Part shown: positions 22,933-34,726 of the stretch, in pieces
Position numbering within the stretch: the stretch's first letter is position 1
Layout of the letters: each line of letters begins with the position of its first letter
NCBI GenBank assembly: GCA_020284085.1
Contig: JACEVL010000104.1
Span: 455,501-519,500 of the forward strand
DNA from: Aporrectodea caliginosa
Taxonomy: Eukaryota; Annelida; Clitellata; Crassiclitellata; Lumbricidae
Reading direction: 5' to 3'
DNA length: 64,000 bases
Notes under the pieces: generated by a model
Databases searched by the model: none
The model's input: the letters and a program-made list of their open reading frames with translations, nothing else
Told to the model about the DNA's origin: nothing
Program-made: the position numbers and the translations under genes

Positions 22933-23580
22933 TTTATATCCTACATTCGTTAGACAATTAATCGTAAATGATTCTCAAGTTCTCAAGGTAGGCCTATGTG
23001 CTGCTTTATATAATGACGGATTGCACAACGTGTACTAACTTTCAAGGCCAAGCAACCAATCAACCAATCACACGATCAATACGTTACCGCCTACCTCTGC
23101 CTAGGGGCCCCATTCGTTTAGTCTGTTTGCTCTCGGCTGGCCTCCAGAACGTTCGAAACGTTTATTTACTGAAAATTACTTCAAAGCATCTGACAAAGTG
23201 TGGTACGATTACTGTTTATGTATTGCAAGTAACTGACCCTGTATTTTGATTGTTGATTTCATACAAATTACTTCAAAGCAGCCGGTTCAAGGCATCCAGG
23301 CATCCATTTACAAAAGTGGGGTGGTGTCCACTGTTTCAATTTCATTTTCTGCGGTCAGATTATTGTTTGTTTAATGCAAGTAACTGCCGTTTGATTTTCT
23401 GCCTTTTGATTTTTCTGCCTTTTGATTTTTCTGCCTTTTGATTTTCTGCCTTTTGATTTTTCTGCCTTTTGATTTTTCTACCTTATTATTCTTCTGCCTT
23501 TTGATTTTCTGCCTCTTGATTTTCTGCCTTTTGAATTTCTGCCTTTTGATTTCTGCCTTATGTAGTGCTCCCTGTAGGAC

Positions 23581-24639
23581 TTACTGCTATTATTGAAGCC
23601 GGGGTTATTGGATGAAGGGCGAATGAATTTAGACTTACAGGGTGAGATATGGAGTAATTGGCTTATCCGAAAGGCGAAAGAGGTTTTTTGTCTACTAGTT
23701 CTTGGGCTATACAAGTGAGATAGGTATTATATCTTTCAGCAATCTGCACCCTATCAGTCACTTTAGTATCATTTAATATTAAGCATTTTATCGATGACGT
23801 TTATCAGGTTTGTCTAAATTTTTGTATCATTGCTATCATCGTGTTTTTATATTCTTTTTTACTGCATTTTCTTGTATTTTTTCTCATGTTATCTCTTTTA
23901 AATACTTTCATTCCAATCTTTTTTCATTATTTTCTGTTTTGATATTTTGCATTATTAAGCAAATACGTGGATGACTCTGAAGTATTTGCTGTGTGCTATG
24001 TACAATACAGCAATATTAACGGTATTTGGATATAAGCTGTGTTCAGTGGTAATGCTACATGCATCAATCTTAAGCAATTTTATCAGCTGGATTTTATTTG
24101 TCACAGCAAGTTTAAGCCTTTTCTCGTTTGATAGATCTTGTCAACAATTATCCCATACTTTTCAGATATGTCCTTCAAGATTAACCTTTGCTCTTCTGTG
24201 AGCAGTGGTTTGGGTGTTACATTCATCTTAGCCCCAGAAAAGCGATATACCTATATTACATTTGGTTCTACTAGAATTATGCTAGATGAATCAACATTTT
24301 GACAACAAGTGGTATTAATTGACGCTAATGGTGAGTCTACTACCATTTCTTCTGGTTTTTGTAATAGCATTTATATAAACATTAGACTCGATAACATGTC
24401 TTTATTCACAACAGAGTCTGTCTCACAAACTACTTAACATCTTTTCTGTTGCGAGTATCTAGTTGGGGCCTTCTACTATATACTTTCTTTGGTTCGGTAA
24501 TGTTGGTATTCCTGAGGAAGGATTCCTTCGTCGCTTTCTGTAGGCCTATGTGGGCGGAACTGTTTCTATTATGTATCTGAACACTCGTATAGCAAGATTT
24601 TATAACCTAGACGGGTTTAAAGGAAATATTTCTCAGCTA
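23581..24639. other. Intergenic, no feature seen
   Basis: AT-rich, with short T-rich stretches. No supported gene. Confidence 0.35.
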
Positions 24640-25317
24640 TTATGGTAGTATTAAAAGTTCTGCATTAAAGTGGAAGACTATTCCAATAGTATTCCATGAA
24701 GACGACCCAATACATGAAAAGAATCTATGTGATCCAATCAGAGTACGAGAACGCAAAACCAACAGATTCCCACGTGCTGCAGAGCCAGAGAGCATAGTTC
24801 GTCGACATGGCTCGCTCGATACAGGAACACAGAGTTCCCTGGTGTATTCTGGGACCGAATGAGATTCTACGGATGTGTCTTCCTCCTCTTTAGGTTCAAT
24901 TGATTCTTTATCAGTGGAGTTTTCACTTCCACTATACACGAACTGGACGAAGCGTCTCAAGTCAGCTTCATCCGCTTTCAAAAACGAAAGGATCGAATGG
25001 TCACCAAATCTCCAGAGAAAACCAGAAATATTTTTACGTTTGCTTTAACAAGTTTTCGTCAGTTTTTCTTTAAATAAAGTATCTATACTTTTACTTGTAG
25101 ACACAAAATCAGTCGCCTCACACCTCAGGCCCCCGTATGGACTCCGAAATTTCTTCTGACTCTGAAACAGGTTACACTGGCTATGCCTGAGGACCCAGCT
25201 TATTATTTTGTAGTCACGCTTGAGAATCGATGAAAGGACTATACGTTGAATCATATCAATGCGCTGGCATTGGAAAGCTAGCTCATCAATATTGGTTGGA
25301 ATTCTTCTGCTCAATTA
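24640..25317 (-). pseudogene. Unknown reading frame with one stop
   Basis: A single minus-strand frame runs from a stop at about 25,317 to 24,640, broken only by one TAA at about 25,042. The first part has KIISWVLRHSQCNLFQSQKK and ends KLTKTC; after the stop it continues GFLWRFGDHSILSFLKADEA, then an acidic region (KEEEDTSVES). I do not recognise a family, there is no ATG at the start and no clear splice signals. About 224 codons with one stop is longer than expected by chance at this base composition but not decisive. It may be a decayed exon or transposon gene. Confidence 0.25.
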
Positions 25318-25329
25318 ACGTCGTATTTA

Positions 25330-26960
25330 GTCCTTGAGATGTTTACGGTGCAGTATGTTGTAGAGCAACAGCTACTTGGCCAATACCATAATAATCTACC
25401 TATGACTCAGCCCATTAAAATTACAGTACCTTTGACGTCAGGTGAGCAACCAACCATGACAATAGACCTGCAACCACAAACCAACCATTCATCCAATTGG
25501 TTAGAACTTAACCAAGTCTAGTTCAAAGGTAGCTAGCTTGATGATCATTGTATTTTGAGCATAGTTACTTGTATTCAAAATGCACTGGACTTTCGGGTCA
25601 GGGTGAGTCAGGGTCATGCGGTGGGAGAGGCAAATCAACCGTCGAATTCAGCCCCGTAGAGTTTACCACTGACCAGAAACCGTGCGATTCACCTCTCTTC
25701 TCCCAACGAACAGTCTTCTGTTGTCACTATGACGAGTACACGCGGACTGTGATGTAACTGTGATCAATCAATATTCGTTTATTCAATAGAGACAGACTGA
25801 CACAGACGCAACTTGGTAACATGCTTTATTCATTAACCCATTAGTCAAGTCATGGCCTCGAACCCCGCGGAGTATAGCTAGTGGGTTTTCATAAGGTAGA
25901 GCTGTTAATGTTCTACATGTAGCCTAAGTGTTTGTCTATCTGTCTGTGTGGTTCTGTACGTCTTCCGTTCATTTATACCTGTCAAATTTTTTCAGTTTTC
26001 GGTTTCAATTACACAAAATTCACGAGTTCGTGCACGAATTTCACTGACAAATCATTCAAAAAGTGCACACGTACCGGTAAGAAAGTATGGACTAAATGAT
26101 GGACTAAATCTTTCTTTCACGGAATTCACAAAGGACGCATTCCGAGATGTGGGCTGATGCGTGAACGTAATGAACTTAAATTCAACACAAACAGGCGTTA
26201 CCGCTTGTCATGCGTTAAAAACTCTATTTAAAAACACCTATACTGTTAAATTCATAAAGCTCCTTTTGAAACGCCTACCTACTCTGCAGCGATCCCGCAT
26301 TAGACTCTGGCAATCATCATCCAGCGTTCTGTTAGGATTTTGATGATATTTCGTAATCGTAAACTCTAAGCTTTAAAAGAGAGACGGAAAAGCCAAGCGC
26401 AGGGCACCAGCTTATTCACGAACGCTGCGTCGAGTAAGAGGGGTTGTTCAAAAGTTAGTCAGAAGGAGGTACGAGTCTGCTTGCCAGGACGTCAGATGGG
26501 GCAGAGTATCTGTAAAGATTGGAGTCGTATAGGTCGGGAATTGGAAGGTGGAGGATTAGGAGAGTTGGAGTATGAATTAGTATGGAGTATGAAAAACTCA
26601 GTTTTAAGTGGAAAGACGGGGAGTGATAGAGAGAGGTTCCTTTGGCAAATGATAGTTGGTGATTGACAATGATGGTGGAGGAATCGAAAATTTGCGGAAA
26701 TCAGGAGGAAGATAGTTGTGCTGCCATCAGACCCCAGCGGGCCCAGCCAAATGCTTCCAAACGTGCTGGAGGCTGTTGGGATCCGCGCCAGACCCTCCCT
26801 CCCAAACGCGGGAGCGAGCCCTGAGGGTGACGTGATAGGTTGCTTTCGGCATCCTCGTTTGTTCCCCGTGCCAACTATTCAAAACTTTGCCCCTTCAATA
26901 TTTTTCGTGGCCCCCTGCGGACGCTCATGCGTTCAAACTTAACGGTATTGTGAACGCTAT
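25330..26960. other. Intergenic, no gene supported
   Basis: Contains a 'tgatcaatcaat.ttcgtttattca' motif at 25,763 that recurs at 45,543 and 50,088 and probably marks repeat 3' ends. Nothing else recognised. Confidence 0.35.
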
Positions 26961-26965
26961 AGTTG

Positions 26966-27170
26966 CCTAATTGTAGGAATGTGAGAACGCAAACTGCGAC
27001 GTTAGGCTTGGCACAAAAATTGAGAAGCATTATAGCGTCTTCTTGTGTATCTATTTCACAAAAGCAACACGAAGAATTTTATAATAAGAAAAGGATGAAA
27101 TTCCGACATTCACGACATCGTCTTTATGCGGCTGTAAATGTCGTTTTCAATTGTACGAACCTTGAATGAT
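26966..27170 (+). repeat. Dispersed repeat, R3-related, unit 1
   Basis: Matches 27,349-27,560 in the same orientation (ggcttggcacaaaaattgaga; ttctt/cgtgtgtat; tgcggc.gt..atgtcgttttc), about 384 bp apart, so a local duplication. Confidence 0.65.
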
Positions 27171-27348
27171 GTGACAGTTAGCAAGAAAGGAACCGAAACC
27201 GAGCGATGGTACTTAGAATTATAGGCCTTTATTACCTCCCCTAATTCCCCTCAACGATCGAATAACTCTGCGACAACGCCGAATCTTGCCTCTTTGGCAG
27301 GGGCGTCTATCTCCATTGGAGCAACTTCCCTCTGTCGTTTAATTGAAG

Positions 27349-27560
27349 AAGCGTGAGATTGCAAGCTGCGAAGTTGGGCTTGGCACAAAAATTGAGAAAT
27401 ATTGTAGCGTCTTCGTGTGTATCGGAGCTATTTCACAGCAGTAGTAAGAGGAATTCTACAGCAACAAATGTATTAAATTTCGACGCTCGTGACCTCCTAA
27501 TTCTGCGGCCGTTTATGTCGTTTTCATTTTTACATGCGAACAATGATGTGACAGGAGCAA
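27349..27560 (+). repeat. Dispersed repeat, R3-related, unit 2
   Basis: Second unit of the local duplication starting at 26,966. Confidence 0.65.
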
Positions 27561-27949
27561 GCGAGGAATCATCGACATCGCACGATGATACTTAGAATGA
27601 AACGCCTCCTCGAGGCCTCCTCAACGATTAAAGTTATTAAAAAATAACTCTGTGACAGTGTAGACACTTGCCTCCTTCGGACTGTCCTGACTGACCCTGG
27701 CAACGTGCTGCACCGTTGACTACCTCCAAAGAAACCCACCAACTATTCCATCCGTCCCCTGTGTAATCCTCAGCCGACAGCTTGACGCGCAAAACGTTTA
27801 TTGTTAGAATGTTAGGAACATTTTAACTATATATGTTTATTAGATATCTGTACACTATTAGCAGTTGTTTAAATAAAGAATTTACTTATAATGTATATAT
27901 GTATAATATTATAATATATAATGATTTATCTGCCAGAAACCATTGGTAT

Positions 27950-28125
27950 TTTACACCACCCGGGGATGAGATGATTGAGGTGTTTTCCTATTGCCTTCCT
28001 CACATACAATTGTGGGTGAGCATCTTGTCCAAGGTAAGATACGAGGTGACTTGAGGTAGATTCGAACCTGTGACCCTCCGGTTACAAGGCACATGACATA
28101 CCGCTACACCACCGCGTCCAACTTA
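27950..28125 (-). repeat. tRNA-derived SINE
   Basis: On the minus strand begins ggacgcggtggtgtagcggt (A-box-like), with the B box ggttcgaatct 45 bp later, then a tRNA-unrelated body ending near 27,950. Not a functional tRNA gene: the arms do not pair well. Confidence 0.65.
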
Positions 28126-28764
28126 TATAATTATATATACATACTGATTAATACATCTCTAATTCTGTATGTATATAATTGGATTGGATCCACAGTTTAA
28201 CGGCAGCTTATGACAACGTAGCCGCCGACAAAGATTGGTTTTTGGCATATTACAGCTCTAAAACTATAATCATGTGTGTGCATGTATAATTGTATATATA
28301 TATTTATATATATATACCTGTTGAGAATTTTCTATTTTGTTCAATTAAAATTTATATTTTTTATTTTCGGTTAAATTTTGGTGTTTAATTAACCAAACTT
28401 GCTATTCTTCAAACAGTTTTTGTTGTATTTTCCTATGTGTAGCCAACCAACCATAAGCAATTAGATTGCACTCTAAGTATGGATTGATGAATGCCACAAG
28501 GGAAGGCCCTGAATGGATCATAGTTGCTGCTAATAGCTGACAGGTCGTTTTCGGTTTTTTATAAAAACGACAGCAAACGTTTACATCAATTGTGTATTTT
28601 CTAAAATATGAGCGTTAGTCTTGCATTATTAAGAAGCAACTTACTTATCGGGCGCCGTAGTTGAAAGCATCGTCAACCTTGACCGTTATCTGATACCATT
28701 GCTCGTGCTTGTAGCCGTCCAATATATGAGACCGATTCGTGTTTGGTCGTAGTTTAGCCTAGAC

Positions 28765-28773
28765 TATAAATAG
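28765..28773 (+). promoter_or_regulatory. TATA box, candidate gene 2 promoter
   Basis: TATAAATAG in non-repetitive sequence. A gttgcag|gtactt donor at about 28,882 would end a ~90-nt non-coding first exon starting ~25-30 bp after the TATA, and a good acceptor (ctttacatag) sits just before the signal-peptide exon at 29,421. No other gene start is near. Confidence 0.45.
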
Positions 28774-29420
28774 GCTCGTCAATCCACCTGTTATTATTCG
28801 TCCGACGAGAAGGAAGAGGTAGAGCATTAAGTTGGGCTTCAACACGCCAGAAAGCAAACGGCGTCTTAAGACTTAGTGTTGCAGGTACTTACGCCGTTTA
28901 TATAACAGTCATTTTCTACTTGGCTTTGAAAAACGGATTTGACTTTTAGTAAAGGTTACAATATTGTTTCTTTAATTAAACGACAAGAATACAAGTATGA
29001 TAAGACATCACTGTTTTGAATCTTGAGCAATACTTAAGTTAACTAGACCGAGACGTTTTGTTGAACAGTCGGTAGATACAAGTCAGATAAGATTAATTTT
29101 ACTAGCAATGTTTCAAAAATGTTCAACCAGGCAGAAGTCAAGGCAGCGCAGGTGACGATGTTGTTTATTCGGTACAGATTTATTTTAATGATTAAGGTCT
29201 ACGATGTCAAATGAGAATGTGTAATTTTTGTCAGTGACTCAACAAGCCATAAGTTTCTTACTATTCGGAACTTTGCAATTCGATGCATGGATATTCAACC
29301 AGTTGTGCCACTTTATTTGTATTAACTTTTGTTGGTAGAGCCAAACCTGAAATTGAAATCTTGTTCCTTGCCAGGTTTCTACTCAACAATTCAGCTTGAG
29401 TTTCTATGTTATCTTTACAT

Positions 29421-29558
29421 AGGGAAAGGACGGAATCGGCGAAACCTGAGGCCAGTCGAACTGAATGAACAAGACAGACAGCTACAGCAGAGAAATGATT
29501 CTTAAAGCGGCCTTGAGTCTGCTAGTATTCTCTTTATTGGAAGAAATATCAATTGAAG
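29421..29558 (+). CDS. Gene 2: signal peptide exon
   Basis: Acceptor atctttacatag. ATGs at 29,465 and 29,495 are in the same frame. From the second, MILKAALSLLVFSLLEEISI is a typical signal peptide: short n-region with lysine, 11-residue hydrophobic core, then a polar region. It ends GAA G| in phase 1, as every later exon of gene 2 requires. The donor (gttttt) is weak. An alternative signal exon lies at 29,285-29,338 (MHGYSTSCATLFVLTFV), also phase 1, with donor gtagag. The two could be alternative starts, or one may be chance. Confidence 0.5.
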
Positions 29559-29873
29559 GTTTTTAAAAATGTTGTTTTAGAGTTTTCTTCATGAAGAAAT
29601 TTTACAGATTATACGTGGCGATGACGCCAAACATCTGAAAACGAACTGAGCCAATTCAATTATAATTATTTTAAGAAAGCAGCCCGCTTTGGAAAGTAGA
29701 AATTCTTATTAGATTGATCGCATTTTTGCATAACCTAGTTTGCGTTAGAGCATGCAGAAACCATTTTTCTTCTTAACCCAATCGTTTCAATAATAAACGG
29801 AAAGCTTCAAAATCGATGTTTTCTTAAACAGTTTCAATAGTCATACAATCTAAAGCATTTGCTTTTCTGTAAG

Positions 29874-30194
29874 GTTCCGAGTGCTTGCCTGATCTGAAGA
29901 ATACAGCTGCTTATGAAGGAAACCAGAACACAATATTGAATCAGACAGCTAATTCTAACAACGCAAAGTTTTCAATCATTCCAACATCTGATGAGTTTGG
30001 TTACTACGTTATCTGGGAGTATGGCGTTTACGGGGATCCTCCATTGACTGGACTCTACTATATTAATCAAAGCGGTCTAGTAATACTTGACGCCACAACG
30101 ACTCCAAATGGCGAATCGATTTCAACTTCTGGGCTGTACATCGCACAGTGTGCGAACAATGAGAACAGGACAGGAGCCAAACTCGTTGTCGTCC
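29874..30194 (+). CDS. Gene 2: A1, Ig V-like exon
   Basis: 107 codons, phase 1 at both ends (ttctgtaag| ... GTC C|gtgagt). Ig V-set-like by its C-terminal half: SGLVILDATTT ... ISTSGLYIAQC ... AKLVVVR, with the Y.C of strand F as YIAQC. The strand-B cysteine is absent (TILNQTANS) and there is no core tryptophan. A cysteine near the N-terminus (SECLPDL) is shared with A2 and A3 and may take its place. Extracellular, with sequons at NQT, NQS and NRT. First of three homologous A exons. Confidence 0.8.
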
Positions 30195-30473
30195 GTGAGT
30201 ATTTTAATTGATCAATTCAGATTATGTGCCAATTAAAATTAGTTAAGTTTTGGTAACAATATAGGAGTTAGAAAAAAACCAATGTGTTATTTATAAATAC
30301 TATGATGCAAGTGTGGTTTTCTGTCTCATCCCAATTGTGTATGTGTACATCAAGATTGTATCCGAACAAATCAGAACAAAATGCACGAAATCTGAACGAG
30401 AATGTAGAGGACTGATTATGTTCAAATACTTCGCTGAGCTCAATCAAATTATACGTGTTATCCACTTTTACAG

Positions 30474-30797
30474 GTACTGCTCCAGAATGTTCATGCAATG
30501 CTAGCTATACACCAGATGCTGTTCAACTATCATGTAGTATCCCTTATGCAGATGGCACAATACATCCGATCTATGCTAATATGACTTGGACAAACGGTGG
30601 ACTCGCTTACACGACGGAAACTCCTCCGAGGACAAGGATTGATGACTATGTGTTCAAATCTACGTCAACGATTACAGTGGACAACAAAGCTCCTGCAAAC
30701 TTTACATGCACAGTTACTTTCAATGCACCAACTGATATTGTGTATGAATTCATCGCAACGAATGCACCGGCGTTAAGTGCATCTTGTTCAGTGGCAG
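30474..30797 (+). CDS. Gene 2: B1, second Ig-like exon
   Basis: 108 codons, phase 1 at both ends (ttttacag| ... GCA G|gtcagt). Starts with an ECSC motif, then VQLSCSIPYADGTIHPI, a tryptophan (MTW), YTTETPP, STSTITVD and NFTCTVTFN, and ends NAPALSASC. The LSC...W...FTC pattern is that of an I-set-like Ig domain; CxC at the start and a C-terminal cysteine are extra and constant in B1-B3, so they likely form another disulphide. Confidence 0.85.
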
Positions 30798-30904
30798 GTC
30801 AGTTTTAAAGTTTATCACGTCCATGAACGACGTAAATTATAACAGATGTGATCGTATTCAGAGCATACTAATAACTATGTTGGTTGTAAACTAATATGAT
30901 TGCA

Positions 30905-31810
30905 ATCGTAATTGTAATGTAATGTAACAAGACATTTATAAAGCGCCACTAAACAGTCTCTCAGAAGCGCTCAACACGTGACCATCAAACAGCTGAAAAG
31001 ATTCGTCTTTATGAGTCTAGAGAAAACGGAGGGCGGAAGAGCATTCCAGATCCGTGGTGCCGCAATCGAGAAGTCCCGACGAGCACGGGTGATGGTTCGA
31101 AATGAAGGTACAATAAAGTCATTTCGCGAGGCAGAACGGAGAGCCCGCCGACCAGTTTTAGTCCGGAGCAGTGCCAGTCGTATCCTTCCAAACAAGCGTA
31201 GCAATTTTAAATTGCACACGATCGGCAGCTGGAATCCAGTGGAGCTCTAGTCGCATGTAGTCAGATTTGTGTGAATATTTCGGCAGGTCAGCCAGAAGTC
31301 TGGCTGCTGCACTCTGAACGAGCTGAATTTGATGAAGACGGAACTCAGGGAAGCCCAGGAGGACCCCATTACAGTTAGTAGTCAAGACGTGTGAGGACGA
31401 AGGAGTGTATTAGCACAACCGCAGCGCTTAGCGACAGCGTTCTCCGTATAACTCGGATCTGCCTGAGTTCATAATAGCTAATCCTGGAGATATGTGACAC
31501 ATGATCAGCCATCGTAAGCCCACCATCAAGAAGCACCCCAAGGTCCCTCACCACATTACAGGACTGTCCAATAAGGGATGCCGATGCAAGAGCATTTTGA
31601 TCGATCCTACAACGTGCACGTGTTGTACCGAACCATGAATATAAACTGTGACTTGGTCGGGTTGAGTCTAAGACGATTGGCAGACATCCAGTCATGCACC
31701 ATCGCAAGTGCACAATACATTTGTTGCGCGCACACCACGGAGTCATCGGGTCGACAGGACAAATGCAGGTCATCAGCAAACTGGTGGGACCCAGCGACGC
31801 CACAACATAA
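30905..31810 (-). mobile_element. CR1/L2-like LINE fragment
   Basis: Minus strand carries the RT C-terminal region: the tail of 'TSLLMT' before CIC (a decayed FADD region near 31,770), then VRDLGVLLDGGLTMADHVSH, RLDYCN-type sequence at the frame junction near 31,380, LHQIQLVQSAAARLL, LHWIPAADRVQFKI and WNALPPSVF. This ordered set is diagnostic of CR1-type LINEs. Several frameshifts; dead. It lies between B1 and S1 of gene 2. Confidence 0.85.
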
Positions 31811-31856
31811 ATTAAATTGTTACCATAAATGTATTATTATGTAATACCTCTGTAAG

Positions 31857-32124
31857 CTACAATGCCGAGGCACTTCCGATCTGGTAACAGGAGAACTCGA
31901 CCAAATAGAAAGGTCTTCCGTCGCTGGTGAAATTGAGGCACCGAAAGAGTAAGGGTCTCATATCGCATATCGCATGGCTGTCAGTTACAGAGCGAGGGAC
32001 GAACCAGGGCGAAGTAACCATGCTGAGTTGCGGAACTACGCAACTGAAGTAAACATTTAAATCAGGCTGGTTGGCTAATGTGATACACGGGCATTCATAG
32101 GTGGCATTACCGTCGCCGACCCCA
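31857..32124 (-). pseudogene. Inverted B-like Ig exon in gene 2 intron
   Basis: On the minus strand, after an acceptor (tttttgttcag at 32,125), the frame reads GDGNATYECPCITLANQPDL, then NVYFSCVV and SPWFV, and ends EFSCYQIGSASAL with a TAG. The 'G.G....ECxC ... V..sC.. ... W' order is that of the B exons of gene 2, but on the opposite strand. Acceptor phase is 2, not 1, so it is probably a decayed inverted copy. It could also be an exon of a minus-strand gene. Confidence 0.45.
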
Positions 32125-32441
32125 CTGAACAAAAATGCATGCATTGTATTAATCAAATTTTAGTGCGTTAAAGACGAAGGTAGTTAGACGACATCCATTT
32201 GGATAGCGCCTTAGACGATTGAAATATTAGTGAACTAGGGTCAATGCATCTAGAGTTTGGATTCGAAAGAATGCCTGAATATCAGCCAGTTAAAAGTGAG
32301 AGGCAAACCCAGAGAATTAAAACCATGTCTATGATAACTGCATAAAAAGATAGCTGGACTTCAAACTTATAATCAAATTATATTATATATTTACACTTGC
32401 ATCTGGAATATAATTGTATATGCTTGGGAACTATTCTTTAG

Positions 32442-32504
32442 TATGCGGCCTGAAAACTACCACTACACTACCGCCGACAGCTGAACCGTCTTCTACCATT
32501 TCCG
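32442..32504 (+). CDS. Gene 2: S1, Thr/Pro-rich spacer exon
   Basis: 63 nt, phase 1 at both ends (ctattctttag| ... TCC G|gtatgt). With the G from B1 it reads VCGLKTTTTLPPTAEPSS, a short threonine/proline-rich, probably O-glycosylated spacer starting with a cysteine. S2 and S3 occupy the same place after B2 and B3 and also start X-C. Too short for an unaided gene finder; support is phase, splice sites and the repeated position. Confidence 0.6.
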
Positions 32505-32934
32505 GTATGTTTAAATGTAGCAGCATTAAATAATTTCCAAAAAAACAAATGAATTATCGGAACGATTTTGTCAATTAGATCGGTGTCACTGTTGTGTCTA
32601 CTTTACAAACATACAAATTATTCTCGCTTTAAGTGTCGTCTTTCTTATTTTTATTAGTTTGATCATCATAATCGTCATGGCAATCTGTCTTATTTGGATG
32701 TTGATTGCGGAGCAACTGTGGGGAGTAATAATTTGACGTTTCGTGTGTTTACAAGTTAATACCCAGACATATTCTGACAGCATAACCACCTTGATGTCAT
32801 GTTGTGTGGAAAAGATATTTGAGTCAAAAGTGTCATGGGGTAAATATTTACCCCGCTTGGTCCTCGACGTCGTTATTTTTTCGAACATAGGGAAAATATA
32901 TTTGTTAAATATCCGAGTTCAGAAGTAACTTAAA

Positions 32935-33735
32935 ATCAAAAATAAAGTGTTGAATCTACCAAAGAATTAAGTTTTGATAGTTGCATAATTGTGGAGAGTC
33001 TACTTTCCAAGATGGCGGCCAATATGGCCGCCAAATCACAAAAATATGCATATCCCATCTCATAGACAAGCTATAATAATAAACTAAGTGTCGAATTTAG
33101 TATTTTCAAGGTCAGGGATTCGATCTCTCGTAACGGAAACAGTATGAGAGTGTTAATTTACAAGATGGCGGCCAATATGGCCGCTAAAACACAAAACTAT
33201 GTGAATATCAGCTCACTGGTAAGATATATTAACAAATGAAGTGTCAAATTTACTATACTCAAGGTCAAGGAATTGATTTATCGTAGTGGCAATAATATTT
33301 AAGTGTTACTTTCCAAGATGGCGGTCAATATTGCGCCAAAATACAGAAATGTGTATATCTCAGCTAATATTTTGCTTATGGTGGCCATAATGGACGCCAT
33401 CTTGGATAGAAACGTTTCCAAACTATTGCCACTACGAGAAATCGATACGTTGATCTTCAATGTATTAAATTTGACACTTCGTTCGTTATTTTAGCTAAAC
33501 TTAAAGCCAAAATATGTATATTTGGTTTTTACGGCCACATAGGTCGCCATCTTGGACAGTATCATCACGACACTTTTGCTACTGCGAAAAAACGACTGTT
33601 TGACCTTGAAATTATAAAATTTGACACTTCATTTGCTACTGTAGCTTACCTATCAGCCAAGATATTTATATTTGTGTCTTGGCGGCCAATATGGCCGCCA
33701 TCTTGGAAAGAAACACACACTATTGGCACACTATG
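32935..33735. repeat. Large palindrome of 155-bp tandem units
   Basis: Left half carries units with 'caagatggcggccaatatgg' at 33,009, 33,163 and 33,315; right half carries the same unit inverted (ccatcttgga at 33,398, 33,551 and 33,707), centre near 33,365. Units are about 155 bp and include 'aagtgtcaaattta' and 'ctcaaggtca' segments. A foldback-like structure of roughly 800 bp. Confidence 0.85.
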
Positions 33736-34643
33736 ATCTGAAAGGACGCTTGGACGTAGCAGAGAGGGGGCGAAGAATTTGGTGACAAAGATATTTTGGA
33801 GCAAGACCCAGTTGAGATTTGAGCATGAGAATGAGAACTTTTAATTGGATGCGCACAGAGAGAGGTAGCCAGTGAAGTTGTTCAGCCATAAATGTAGAGA
33901 TGTGAGAGAATCGAGGGAGGCGAGCAATAAGTCAGGCTGCAGCATTCTCTACAGATTGAAGAGGAGATAGATGAACCTTAGGTACGCCAACAAGGAGAGA
34001 ATTACAATAGTCAATTCGAGAACAGACAAAAGCATGGACAATTGCGGTGAAGGTAGAGGATGAAACAGATCTGCGAATAGCTTTAACCTTTATTTACCCA
34101 CTGTGCCTTTTAGGTGGAATTTTGAGATGACCCTTAGATATGTGTTGTATGTTGATGGTATTAAAACAGAAATGACAAACTTTTAGTGATAGTTCACATT
34201 TAAGGTCATTTTTTGGGATGTTCCAAAAATGGAACGTTGGGTCATTCCCACTAGCATTTTTTTACAATGGCAGTTCAACATGAATAAACGATACAGTATT
34301 GGCTTATGCACAATTTATTGAAAACCAGTTTATTTAAAGGTATGAAAACTTTCAAAACAGTTCACTTGAAGTATCTTGAGGCACCTGACATATTCTTTGG
34401 TAGTGTTTTTCTTCAAAAAATGAAAAAACAACGAGCCTGACTAATGAGAGGAATGTATTGCTCGATCCCATCGCAATGTGTCATGGCAACCTTTGACGTG
34501 CCTGAACACTTTTTCACAGGATTTACAGTATTGATAGTGCTGGAACACGCTACTACATTGTTATCTGACTACCTAACAACAACAATTTTGGCATGACATG
34601 TGTATTCAAATGTACCTCTTTCTTGTTTTGCAAACATTTTCTT

Positions 34644-34726
34644 GTCATTCAGAGGTGCTGTTCCGGTTCGACCATCACGGACGTCATGTCCGTGATGGTC
34701 GAACTGGAATAGCACCTCTGAATGAC
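34644..34726. repeat. 39-bp-arm hairpin inside the piggyBac-like element
   Basis: gtcattcagaggtgct... and its inverse with two mismatches around a 5-base centre (gtcat). Confidence 0.9.

Larger units (their letters stand above)
22194..23572. mobile_element. Minisatellite-ended foldback-like element FB2
   Basis: Left end gggtctactacataaggcag followed by 'aaatcaaaaggcag' units to 22,370; right end is the inverse, gggagcactacataaggcag reading inward, with units from 23,385. Flanked by a perfect 8-bp duplication, tgtaggac (22,186-22,193 and 23,573-23,580). The centre holds a hAT-like end and a FLYWCH-like reading frame on the minus strand. Confidence 0.8.

Noticed and set aside
22209..23560. CRISPR-like regular repeats
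   Set aside because: Units of 14-15 bp with no unique spacers, arranged as inverse arrays in a eukaryotic genome; fits foldback-type ends.
28020..28122. Functional tRNA gene
   Set aside because: A and B boxes are present but the acceptor and anticodon arms do not pair properly; fits a tRNA-derived SINE.
30978..31250. Plus-strand Arg-rich frame
   Set aside because: Antisense of the LINE at 30,905-31,810.
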